From NCBI GenBank assembly GCA_030700195.1, contig JAUYKD010000038.1, forward strand, positions 1-32,835: a DNA stretch of 32,835 nucleotides. Direction: 5' to 3'. The notes under the pieces were generated by a model, which worked only from the letters and a program-made list of their open reading frames with translations, had not been told where the DNA came from and did no database searches. This DNA comes from Candidatus Nealsoniibacteriota bacterium (GTDB lineage Bacteria > Patescibacteriota > Minisyncoccia > Minisyncoccales > MHMH01). Below are positions 14,997 through 20,839 of the stretch, one piece after another; position 1 is the stretch's first letter, and each line of letters opens with the position of its first letter. Made by a program: the position numbers and the translations under genes.

Positions 14997-15608
14997 ATGG
15001 AAAAATTCATATTAGGTTTAAAATTAGGCATGAGTCAGATGTTTGATGAAAAGGGCAATGTTGTGCCTCTAACTTTAGTTGAAGCGGGTCCATGCCAAGT
15101 TACTCAAATGAAAACTAAAGAAAAAGATGGATACGAGGCTGTTCAAATTGGTTTTAAGCAAATTGAAAAAAAGATTAAGAAATCAATGAAGAAAAAACCG
15201 TTTCGTTACCTTAAAGAGTTCAAAATTGTCGAAGAGGATAAATCCTCTTCTTCACCTTTCGCTGCGGCTCAGGTATTAGACGTTTCTTTATTTAACGAAG
15301 GAGATAAGGTTAAGATTTCAGGTGTTTCTAAAGGAAAAGGATTCCAGGGACCGGTTAAAAGATGGGGGTTTTCAGGCAGAAACGCCACTCACGGAGTTAA
15401 ACATGAACATAGAACATTGGGGTCTGTGGGTACAACCGGCCCTCAAAGAGTTATGAAGGGGAAGAAAATGGCTGGTCGCATGGGTTCAGATAGAGTAACA
15501 GTTAAGAATTTAAAAGTGGTAAAAGTGGATAAAGAAAATAATTTATTAGCTATCGCAGGAGCCGTGCCCGGAAAAAACGGTTCATTATTAGAGATTAGGG
15601 GAAGATGA
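14997..15608 (+). CDS. rplC: 50S ribosomal protein L3, with in-frame repeat insertion
   Basis: A 203-residue protein that helps start 50S assembly. It begins MEKFILGLKLGMSQMFDEKG and contains VSKGKGFQGPVKRWGF and GSVGTTGPQRVMKGKKMAGRMG. I chose ATG 14997 because the in-frame ATG at 14976 is inside the terminator hairpin of the leader. Residues about 79-93 (EEDKSSSSPFAAAQV) come from a family II palindromic element: GAAGAGGAT/ATCCTCTTC followed by ACCTTTCG...CTCAGGT. The reading frame is intact. The stop overlaps the rplD start (ATGA). Confidence 0.94.
   Translation: MEKFILGLKLGMSQMFDEKGNVVPLTLVEAGPCQVTQMKTKEKDGYEAVQIGFKQIEKKIKKSMKKKPFRYLKEFKIVEEDKSSSSPFAAAQVLDVSLFNEGDKVKISGVSKGKGFQGPVKRWGFSGRNATHGVKHEHRTLGSVGTTGPQRVMKGKKMAGRMGSDRVTVKNLKVVKVDKENNLLAIAGAVPGKNGSLLEIRGR
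15231..15275. repeat. Family II element inside rplC
   Basis: A perfect 9-bp hairpin GAAGAGGAT/ATCCTCTTC (15231-15250) is followed by CACCTTTCG, a short GC core and CTCAGGTA. The two-part layout matches the intergenic copies. It adds about 15 residues to L3. Confidence 0.78.
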
Positions 15609-16237
15609 AGACACAAATTTTTGACCAAACCGGAAAAGAAATCGGACAAGCCTTGCTGCCAAAGGAAATTTTCGGTTTAGAATTAAGTTCTGATTTAGTT
15701 TATCAAACAGTTTTTTCTCAAACAGCTAACCGTCGGCAAGGATCGGCTCATACTAAGGACAGAGGAGAAGTTAGCGGTGGAGGAAAAAAGCCTTGGAGGC
15801 AAAAAGGCACTGGTCGGGCTAGACATGGTTCAATTCGTTCACCTCTTTGGAAGGGGGGAGGAGTTACATTTGGTCCGAATAACGCAAAAGTTTTTAAGAA
15901 AAAAATCAATAAAAAATCACAGAGAAAAGCTTTATTGATGGTCTTATCCGCCAAAGCGCAGAAAAATCTGATTGTTTTGGTTGATAAGCTGAAAATCGAG
16001 AAACCGAGAACCAAGGAAATGGGTGAAATCTTAAAAAACCTTCCGTGTAAGGAAGGCAAATGCTTGATTGTTTTGCCGGTTATGGATAAAAACATAATTT
16101 TATCTGCCAGAAATCTCGAGAATGTTAAAGTTATGCAGGCTAAAGATTTGAATGTTTTGGATGCCTTGAGCTGCAAATATATGGTTTTGCCGAAAGAATC
16201 AATAAAAGTTATCAAAGAAACCTTTGTAAGTCGATGA
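15605..16237 (+). CDS. rplD: 50S ribosomal protein L4
   Basis: A 210-residue tunnel-wall protein. Landmarks are the extended loop QTANRRQGSAHTKDRGEVSG, GGKKPWRQKGTGRARHGSIR and SPLWKGGGVTFGP. In E. coli L4 represses its own operon; the attenuator-like leader here would be a natural target, though that is inference. It overlaps rplC by four bases. Its stop codon sits inside the left arm of the palindromic element that separates it from rplW. Confidence 0.95.
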   Translation: MKTQIFDQTGKEIGQALLPKEIFGLELSSDLVYQTVFSQTANRRQGSAHTKDRGEVSGGGKKPWRQKGTGRARHGSIRSPLWKGGGVTFGPNNAKVFKKKINKKSQRKALLMVLSAKAQKNLIVLVDKLKIEKPRTKEMGEILKNLPCKEGKCLIVLPVMDKNIILSARNLENVKVMQAKDLNVLDALSCKYMVLPKESIKVIKETFVSR

Positions 16238-16284
16238 AAATAAATTTTAATCTTCAACTTCGTTCCGCTATAGCGGAACTCGGT
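16233..16284 (+). repeat. Family II element between rplD and rplW
   Basis: GATGAAAAT and ATTTTAATC form the first hairpin with one mismatch and include the rplD TGA. AACTTCG, TTCCGC/GCGGAA and CTCGGT follow. In this copy the outer closing pair is imperfect. Confidence 0.8.
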
Positions 16285-16292
16285 AAATAATT

Positions 16293-16736
16293 ATGGCTTT
16301 ATTTGATATTTTTAAAAAAAAGGTTGGGAAAAAAGAAAAGACTGAAAAAAAAGAACAAAAGAAAGAAATTAAAATTGCAGAAAAACCGAAAAAGACTGTT
16401 GTAAAAAAGGAAAAGAAGGAAGCGCCTCTTCCGTCAAAACCGCAGAAAACATCTCCCAATGCTTACTCTATTTTGAAAGGGCCGCATATTACCGAAAAAG
16501 CGACCGAATTGGTTTCAGCCAACCAGTATATTTTTAATGTTTATGTTAAAGCTAACAAGCCGGAGATTAAAAAAACAATAGAAGATATTTATGGAGTTAA
16601 GGTAGTTAGCGTCAATATTGTTAATATTCCAGCTAAAAAAAGAAGATTAGGGAAAATAGAGGGTTGGAGGAAGGGATATAAAAAAGCGATTGTTAAAATA
16701 AAAGCAGGGCAAAAAATAGAAGTTTTACCCCGTTAA
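16293..16736 (+). CDS. rplW: 50S ribosomal protein L23 with lysine-rich N-terminal extension
   Basis: A protein at the tunnel exit that docks SRP and trigger factor, 147 residues against the usual 95-100. The first ~55 residues are a low-complexity Lys/Glu/Pro extension, probably disordered. The core starts at YSILKGPHITEKATELVS and contains YIFNVYVKANKPEIKKTIE and KKRRLGKIEGWRKGYKKAIV. The TAA stop lies in the left arm of the family III element that follows. Confidence 0.94.
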   Translation: MALFDIFKKKVGKKEKTEKKEQKKEIKIAEKPKKTVVKKEKKEAPLPSKPQKTSPNAYSILKGPHITEKATELVSANQYIFNVYVKANKPEIKKTIEDIYGVKVVSVNIVNIPAKKRRLGKIEGWRKGYKKAIVKIKAGQKIEVLPR

Positions 16737-16783
16737 ATAATTTTACTAAAGTAAAATTGTTGCGAAACAACATTTAACAGGGT
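16727..16783. repeat. Family III three-way-junction element between rplW and rplB
   Basis: ACCCCGTTAAAT (16727-16738) pairs with ATTTAACAGGGT (16772-16783), 11 of 12 positions. It encloses AATTTTAC/GTAAAATT (16739-16758) and GTTG/CAAC with a CGAAA loop (16759-16771). The left arm contains the rplW stop TAA. The right arm leads into a GTG start for rplB. No matching target duplication is visible. Confidence 0.85.
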
Positions 16784-17606
16784 GAACCGAGATAATATGT
16801 TAAAGAACTTAGCGACAAAAGAAAACTTCAGATTATTAACCAAAAAGAAGCCGGAAAAAGGTTTGCTCTTAAAATTGCAGCAAAGATCAGGCAGAGGGTC
16901 CAGCGGGAGAATAACAGTTAGACATCAAGGCGGGGGAGCTAAAAAACTTTATCGTCTAGTGGATTTCGGACAGGAAAAATTGGATATCAAGGCAAAAGTT
17001 GCTTCTTTGGAATACGATCCTTACAGATCTTCCTTTATTATGCTTTTAGAATATCAAGGAGGAGATAAGCGCTATCGTTTAGCTCCTCAAGGATTAAAGG
17101 TTGGAGACAGCGTTGTTTGTCAGGAAAAAGCTGATTTAAATATAGGCAATAGAATGAAATTAAGACATATTCCGGTTGGAACTTCTGTTTACAATATTGA
17201 ACTTATTCCCGGTCAGGGCGGAAAATTAGCCAGGGGAGCCGGTACATCGGCCAAGGTTTTGGCGCATGAGGAAAAATACTGTAATATTGAGATGCCTTCG
17301 GGAGAAGTAAGAAGGACGTCTGAAGAGTGTTTTGCTTCTATCGGCGCTCTTTCCAGGGCAGAGCATATTTACACAGTATTGGGAAAAGCGGGTAAAGCGC
17401 GCCATAAAGGAATAAGGCCCAGCGTTAAAGGTTCAGCCATGATTCCTGCAGATCACCCGCATGGAGGAGGAGAAGGGAGAGCCCCAATCGGATTGAAATA
17501 TCCCAAGACCCCTTGGGGAAAACATGCTTTGGGAGTCAAAACAAGAAAAAGGCATCTGACGGATAAATATATAATTCAAAGAAGGTCAAAGAAATCAAAG
17601 AAATAA
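16782..17606 (+). CDS. rplB: 50S ribosomal protein L2
   Basis: A core peptidyl-transferase-region protein, 274 residues, normal length. Landmarks are GRGSSGRITVRHQGGGAKK, VASLEYDPYRSSFI, the C-terminal AMIPADHPHGGGEGR with the functionally important His, and TPWGKHALGVKTRK. Two starts are possible: GTG 16782, whose first bases belong to the palindromic element, or ATG 16797 five codons later. I kept the GTG by analogy with rplV and rpmC. The TAA stop lies in the loop region of the next palindrome. Confidence 0.95.
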   Translation: MNRDNMLKNLATKENFRLLTKKKPEKGLLLKLQQRSGRGSSGRITVRHQGGGAKKLYRLVDFGQEKLDIKAKVASLEYDPYRSSFIMLLEYQGGDKRYRLAPQGLKVGDSVVCQEKADLNIGNRMKLRHIPVGTSVYNIELIPGQGGKLARGAGTSAKVLAHEEKYCNIEMPSGEVRRTSEECFASIGALSRAEHIYTVLGKAGKARHKGIRPSVKGSAMIPADHPHGGGEGRAPIGLKYPKTPWGKHALGVKTRKRHLTDKYIIQRRSKKSKK

Positions 17607-17645
17607 ATTTCTTTTCTACCTTCGTCCTGCTTCGCAGGACTCGGT
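17597..17645 (+). repeat. Family II element between rplB and rpsS
   Basis: AAAGAAAT/ATTTCTTT (17597-17614) has the rplB stop TAA at its loop. TACCTTCG, the hairpin TCCTGC/GCAGGA and CTCGGTA follow. The closing stem TACC/GGTA is complementary. Downstream TAAATAATTATG is identical to the sequence before rplW. Confidence 0.82.
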
Positions 17646-17653
17646 AAATAATT

Positions 17654-17980
17654 ATGTCAAGAAGTTTAAAAAAAGGTCCATATGTCGATGAAAGGGTATT
17701 GAGAAAGCTGAAGAATTTAAAGCCGGGAGACAAGGCCATTATTAAGACATGGGCAAGAAGCTGCGCTATAAGTCCTGAAATGATTGGGTTTACCTTTGGA
17801 GTTCATAATGGCAAAGAACACGTGCCAGTCCACATTACTGAAGATATGGTCGGACATCGCCTGGGCGAATTTAGTTCAACGACTAAGTTTGGCAGGCATG
17901 GAGGCAGAATGCAGAAAGATATTGAGACGAAAGAAGCTGGTAAAGAAACTCAAAGCATAAAAATCGAACAAAAAGAATGA
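17654..17980 (+). CDS. rpsS: 30S ribosomal protein S19
   Basis: A head protein near the A-site finger, 108 residues. It begins MSRSLKKGPYVDERVL and contains TWARSCAISPEMIGFTFGVH, VTEDMVGHRLGEF-like VHITEDMVGHRLGEFSSTT, and a C-terminal tail about 15 residues longer than usual (ETKEAGKETQSIKIEQKE). Its TGA stop abuts family I copy B. Removing that element and one TGAA restores an ATGA overlap with rplV. Confidence 0.95.
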   Translation: MSRSLKKGPYVDERVLRKLKNLKPGDKAIIKTWARSCAISPEMIGFTFGVHNGKEHVPVHITEDMVGHRLGEFSSTTKFGRHGGRMQKDIETKEAGKETQSIKIEQKE

Positions 17981-18121
17981 ACCCCGTTAGAAGTCTTAGA
18001 ATTTAAAATTTTGATGAGAAAATTTTTAAATTTGAATAAATAAAATATATCAACTATAAAAATCAACTATGTCCAATAATAATTATCATAGAACAGAAAA
18101 AGCAACTTCTAACGGGGTGAA
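17978..18121. mobile_element. Family I MITE-like element, copy B, with TGAA duplication
   Basis: The element 17982-18117 (136 bp) starts CCCCGTTAGAAGTC and ends ACTTCTAACGGGG, flanked by TGAA on both sides (17978-17981, 18118-18121). The inside differs from the other copies in sequence but not in layout: an AT-rich hairpin (AATTTAAAATTTT with AAAATTTTTAAATT) near the left end, then an AT-rich stretch. It lies exactly at the stop/start junction of rpsS and rplV. Confidence 0.9.
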
Positions 18122-18506
18122 AAGCAAAGCCAAACTCAACTATTTAAGAATAGCTCCGAGAAAAGTAAGATTGGTGGCCGATATAATTCGCGGCAAATCT
18201 GTTTTTGACGCCAGGAATATTTTGGGCTTTACTATTAAGAAAGCGGCTCATCCCATGTTGAAGCTTTTGAATTCAGCCGTAGCTAATGCCGGGGATATGC
18301 CAGTAGAGAATCTTTTCATATCAAAAGTTGAGGTTAATGAAGGCCCGAAATTAAAAAGGTCCAGGCCCAGAGCTCGGGGCAGAGCATACGAGATACAGAA
18401 AAAGACAAGTCATATTATTATTGTTCTGGATGAAAAAATAACAAAATCTAAAAAACCCAGAAGAAAGGCAAAACCTTCCGCTGGTCTAAAAAAACATGAG
18501 TCATAA
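18117..18506 (+). CDS. rplV: 50S ribosomal protein L22, GTG start supplied by a mobile element
   Basis: A tunnel protein of 129 residues from this start. The sequence VKSKAKLNYLRIAPRKVRLV matches the usual L22 N-terminus immediately after the start. The GTG uses the last G of family I copy B plus TG of the TGAA target duplication; before insertion it would have been ATG overlapping the rpsS stop. A longer frame from ATG 18069 exists, but its first 16 residues are encoded by the element. The rplV end overlaps rpsC by 11 bases. Confidence 0.9.
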   Translation: MKSKAKLNYLRIAPRKVRLVADIIRGKSVFDARNILGFTIKKAAHPMLKLLNSAVANAGDMPVENLFISKVEVNEGPKLKRSRPRARGRAYEIQKKTSHIIIVLDEKITKSKKPRRKAKPSAGLKKHES

Positions 18507-19131
18507 GGTGCATCCAAAATCATTTAGGTTGAGAAATTCCAGCGATTGGGATTCCAGATGGTTGAGCAAGAAAAATATGCCCCAGTATTTGGAGGAGGAT
18601 TTTAAGATTAGGCAATTTCTTGAGAAGAAGCTCAAAGAGTGCGCCATGGAGCGCGTTGAAATTGAAAGATTCTCAGAAAAAATTAATGTTATTATCAATA
18701 GCGGTCGTCCCGGTTTGATTATAGGAAGAGGCGGCAAAGGAGCGGAAGATCTGAAAAAAGAAATAGAAAAATTTTTAAAAGCCAAATCAGAGGTAAGAAT
18801 TGAAATAAGAGAGATTAAAAATGTTTGGGCTTCAGCTTCTTTATCGGCTCAATGGGTGGCTCAGCAGCTGGAAAAGAGAATGCCGCACCGTCGTGTTTTA
18901 AAACAGGCCATGGAGAAAATTATAGCTAATAAAGAAGTAAAGGGAGCTAAAATAGAAGTTTCAGGAAGATTAGGCGGCTCTGAAATCGCCAGAAGAGAAT
19001 GGCTGAAAAAGGGAAGATTGCCATTGCAGACCTTGAGAGCTATAATTGATTACAACCAATCAGAGGCTTTCTGTACGTACGGAGTTATCGGCGTTAAAGT
19101 TTGGATTTATAAAGGTGAAAGATTTGAATAG
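18496..19131 (+). CDS. rpsC: 30S ribosomal protein S3
   Basis: An mRNA-entry-site protein of 211 residues with a KH domain: GRPGLIIGRGGKGAEDLKKE holds the GxxG loop. C-terminal landmarks are EVKGAKIEVSGRLGGSEIAR and TYGVIGVKVWIYKGE. It overlaps the end of rplV and is followed by rplP after 2 bases, so translation is probably coupled. The length is slightly short because the variable C-terminal tail is absent. Confidence 0.95.
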   Translation: MSHKVHPKSFRLRNSSDWDSRWLSKKNMPQYLEEDFKIRQFLEKKLKECAMERVEIERFSEKINVIINSGRPGLIIGRGGKGAEDLKKEIEKFLKAKSEVRIEIREIKNVWASASLSAQWVAQQLEKRMPHRRVLKQAMEKIIANKEVKGAKIEVSGRLGGSEIARREWLKKGRLPLQTLRAIIDYNQSEAFCTYGVIGVKVWIYKGERFE

Positions 19132-19133
19132 CG

Positions 19134-19544
19134 ATGCTTTATCCTAAAAAAGTAAAACATAGAAAATGGCATAGGGGTAAAAGAAGAGGCAAGGGAATAG
19201 AAACCAGAGGAACTGAGCTGAGCTTTGGCAGTTTTGGCTTAAAAGCCCAGGACGGTAAATGGCTAACTGCCCGTCAGATTGAAGCTGCCAGAAGAGCAAT
19301 CATTAGATATTTAAAGAAAGGCGGCAAGCTTTGGATAAGGATTTTTCCGGATAAGCCTGTAACCCAAAAAGGGACAGAAGTGCCGATGGGCGGCGGCAAA
19401 GGAGGAGTTGACCATTATGTTTCTGTGGTTAAGCCGGGTAGAATGCTTTTTGAGTTAGAGGGGATAAAAGAAGAGATGGCCAGAGAAGCGTTTAAGAAAG
19501 CAACTACCAAGTTGCCAATTAAGACTAAATTTGTTAAGAAATGA
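19134..19544 (+). CDS. rplP: 50S ribosomal protein L16
   Basis: A protein near the A-site tRNA elbow, 136 residues. It begins MLYPKKVKHRKWHRGKRRG and contains QIEAARRAIIRYLKKGGKLW, RIFPDKPVTQKGTEVPMG and GGKGGVDHYVSVVKPGRMLF. The TGA stop is the first part of the TGAA target duplication of family I copy C, which follows directly. Confidence 0.95.
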   Translation: MLYPKKVKHRKWHRGKRRGKGIETRGTELSFGSFGLKAQDGKWLTARQIEAARRAIIRYLKKGGKLWIRIFPDKPVTQKGTEVPMGGGKGGVDHYVSVVKPGRMLFELEGIKEEMAREAFKKATTKLPIKTKFVKK

Positions 19545-19681
19545 ACCCCGTTAGAAGTCCTAGCCCGAAAAAATTTAGATTAAATTTTTTCTGCAAGGCA
19601 ATAACGAGGGAATAACCAATAATAAATGTTTGTCTGAAATTAGCTTTGTGCTATATTAAGATAGACTTCTAACGGGGTGAA
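19542..19681. mobile_element. Family I MITE-like element, copy C, with TGAA duplication
   Basis: The element 19546-19677 (132 bp) has perfect 14-bp ends CCCCGTTAGAAGTC / GACTTCTAACGGGG and TGAA on both sides (19542-19545, 19678-19681). It contains an AT-rich hairpin near 19567-19591. A promoter-like pair sits near the right end, TTGTCT (19630-19635), a 16-base spacer and TATATT (19652-19657) preceded by TGC, pointing at rpmC. Confidence 0.92.
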
Positions 19682-19910
19682 GATACAAGACCTTCGCCAA
19701 AAAACAAAGCAAGAAATCGCAAAACTCCTGGTTGATAGCCGGGAACGTTTAAGATTATTAAGATTTGACCTGGCAGCCGGCAAAGTGAAAAATGTCAGGG
19801 AAATCAGACAGCTTAAAAAAGATATTGCCAGAATATTAACATTGCTAATTGAGCTCCGCGATAGCGGAGCGAAGATAAAGAAGAGAATAAAATTCTCTTC
19901 GCCTAAATAA
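19677..19910 (+). CDS. rpmC: 50S ribosomal protein L29, element-derived start and C-terminus
   Basis: A 77-residue tunnel-exit protein, longer than the usual 60-67. The core VKIQDLRQKTKQEIAKLL, RLRLLRFDLAAGK and VREIRQLKKDIARILTLL is typical. The GTG start takes its G from family I copy C and TG from the target duplication; excision restores ATG overlapping the rplP stop. The last ~20 residues (ELRDSGAKIKKRIKFSSPK) are encoded by a family II palindrome (19851-19903). Thus both ends of the gene were shaped by repeats. Confidence 0.9.
   Translation: MKIQDLRQKTKQEIAKLLVDSRERLRLLRFDLAAGKVKNVREIRQLKKDIARILTLLIELRDSGAKIKKRIKFSSPK
19851..19903. repeat. Family II element forming the 3' end of rpmC
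   Basis: CTCCGC/GCGGAG (19854-19869), CGAAG, then GAAGAGAAT/ATTCTCTTC (19880-19900) and GCC. Both hairpins are perfect. The element is read through in frame and the stop comes 4 bases later. Confidence 0.82.
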
Positions 19911-20050
19911 CATGCCCCGTTAGAAGTCTTAGCCAGAAAAAATTTGAATTAAATTTTTTCTGCAAGGCAATAACGAGGGTATAACCAATAATAAATATTT
20001 GTCTGAAATTAGTTTTATGCTATATTAAGACAAACTTCTAACGGGGTATG
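19911..20050. mobile_element. Family I MITE-like element, copy D, CATG/TATG flanks
   Basis: The element 19915-20046 (132 bp) starts CCCCGTTAGAAGTC and ends ACTTCTAACGGGG. The flanks are CATG and TATG, a 4-bp duplication with one change. It is closely similar to copy C. The right end carries TTGTCT (19999-20004), a 16-base spacer and TGC-TATATT (20021-20026) directed at rpsQ, whose ATG follows 1 base after the element. Confidence 0.9.
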
Positions 20051-20311
20051 CCAAAAAAGAAATTATCCGGAGTTATTACTTCGGTCAAAATGAAAAATAC
20101 AGCGGTTGTTAAGGTAGAGAGGCTCAAGCGGCATCCAAAATACCTTCGGACATATAAGATTCACAAAAAATACAAAGCTCATATTGAAGGAGCTGAATAT
20201 GCCGTGGGAGAAAAGGTTATTATTGAAGAGTGCGTGCCTGTGAGCAAAGATAAAAAGTGGAAAGTTATTAAAAAAGTCGATGACAAAATTTCGTTAGTCA
20301 ATGAAAAATAA
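20048..20311 (+). CDS. rpsQ: 30S ribosomal protein S17
   Basis: An 87-residue OB-fold protein of the 30S body. It begins MPKKKLSGVITSVKMKNTAV and contains RHPKYLRTYKIHKKYKAH and GEKVIIEECVPVSKDKKWKV, the normal S17 sequence. Its ATG belongs to the right-hand target duplication of family I copy D. The 3' end, TCGTTAGTCAATGAAAAA, is repeated 44 bases later in the intergenic region. Confidence 0.95.
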   Translation: MPKKKLSGVITSVKMKNTAVVKVERLKRHPKYLRTYKIHKKYKAHIEGAEYAVGEKVIIEECVPVSKDKKWKVIKKVDDKISLVNEK

Positions 20312-20408
20312 ATTTTTCATTTCCAACTTTACCCTCGTTAGTCAATGAAAAAGGGCGATGAGAACTTTGTTCTCATCTTCACCTTCGTTTTAATAAATTA
20401 AAACTCGG
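20291..20408 (+). repeat. Family II elements and 18-bp direct repeat between rpsQ and rplN
   Basis: TCGTTAGTCAATGAAAAA occurs at 20291-20308 and 20335-20352. Between them is a reduced element, GAAAAAT/ATTTTTC (holding the rpsQ stop) and AACTT...CTCGTT. After the second repeat comes a full copy: GATGAGAAC/GTTCTCATC, then ACCTTCG, an AT hairpin TTTTAAT/ATTAAAA, CTCGGT. Confidence 0.8.
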
Positions 20409-20411
20409 TCA

Positions 20412-20783
20412 ATGATCCAAACAAGAACAATGTTAAAAGTAGCGGATAACAGCGGGGCAAAAATCCTTCAGTGTTTTCAGATATTGGGAGGCACCAGACA
20501 CAGATACGCAAAGTTGGGAGATATTATTGTCGGCACGGTTAAAAAGGCAGAGCCGAGAAAAGTTGTTAAAAAGCACGCGGTTGTCAGAGCGGTCATTGTC
20601 AGACAAAGAAAGGAATTAAGGCGGCCGGGAGGCACTTATATCAGGTTTGATGATAATGCCTGCGTTATTCTGGAAGAAAAGACAAAAGAGCCAAAGGGTG
20701 GAAGAATTTTCGGTCCAATTGCCAAAGAAGTCAAAGAAAAAGGATTTGATAAAATAGCCGCTATGGCCGAAGAATTAGTGTAG
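20412..20783 (+). CDS. rplN: 50S ribosomal protein L14
   Basis: An interface protein of 123 residues, normal length. It begins MIQTRTMLKVADNSGAKILQ and contains GDIIVGTVKKAEPRKVVKKH, VVRQRKELRRPGGTYIRFDD-type sequence and GGRIFGPIAKEVKEKGF. Family II elements lie on both sides. The stop TAG is immediately followed by the next element. Confidence 0.95.
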   Translation: MIQTRTMLKVADNSGAKILQCFQILGGTRHRYAKLGDIIVGTVKKAEPRKVVKKHAVVRAVIVRQRKELRRPGGTYIRFDDNACVILEEKTKEPKGGRIFGPIAKEVKEKGFDKIAAMAEELV

Positions 20784-20838
20784 GCGATGAGAATAGAATT
20801 CTCATCTTCAACTTCGTCCCGCTGCGCGGGACTCGTTC
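20784..20838 (+). repeat. Family II element between rplN and rplX
   Basis: GATGAGAAT/ATTCTCATC, then AACTTCG, the hairpin TCCCGC/GCGGGA and CTCGTT. The closing stem is AAC/GTT, a compensated variant of ACC/GGT. Confidence 0.85.
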
Positions 20839-20839
20839 A

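Noticed and set aside
18069..18116. Longer rplV frame from ATG 18069
   Set aside because: The 16 extra residues are encoded by the mobile element; family similarity starts right after GTG 18117, and excision restores an ATG there. Use of 18069 cannot be fully excluded.
12905..20050. Family I repeats as a CRISPR array or riboswitch
   Set aside because: Copies are not regularly spaced short repeats; they are transposon-like with inverted ends and target duplications. The interior differs in copy B, which argues against a conserved ligand-binding RNA.
4453..20838. Family II internal loop as a kink-turn
   Set aside because: GA/GAA could form sheared G-A pairs, but the three-base bulge plus GA on one strand required for a kink-turn is absent.
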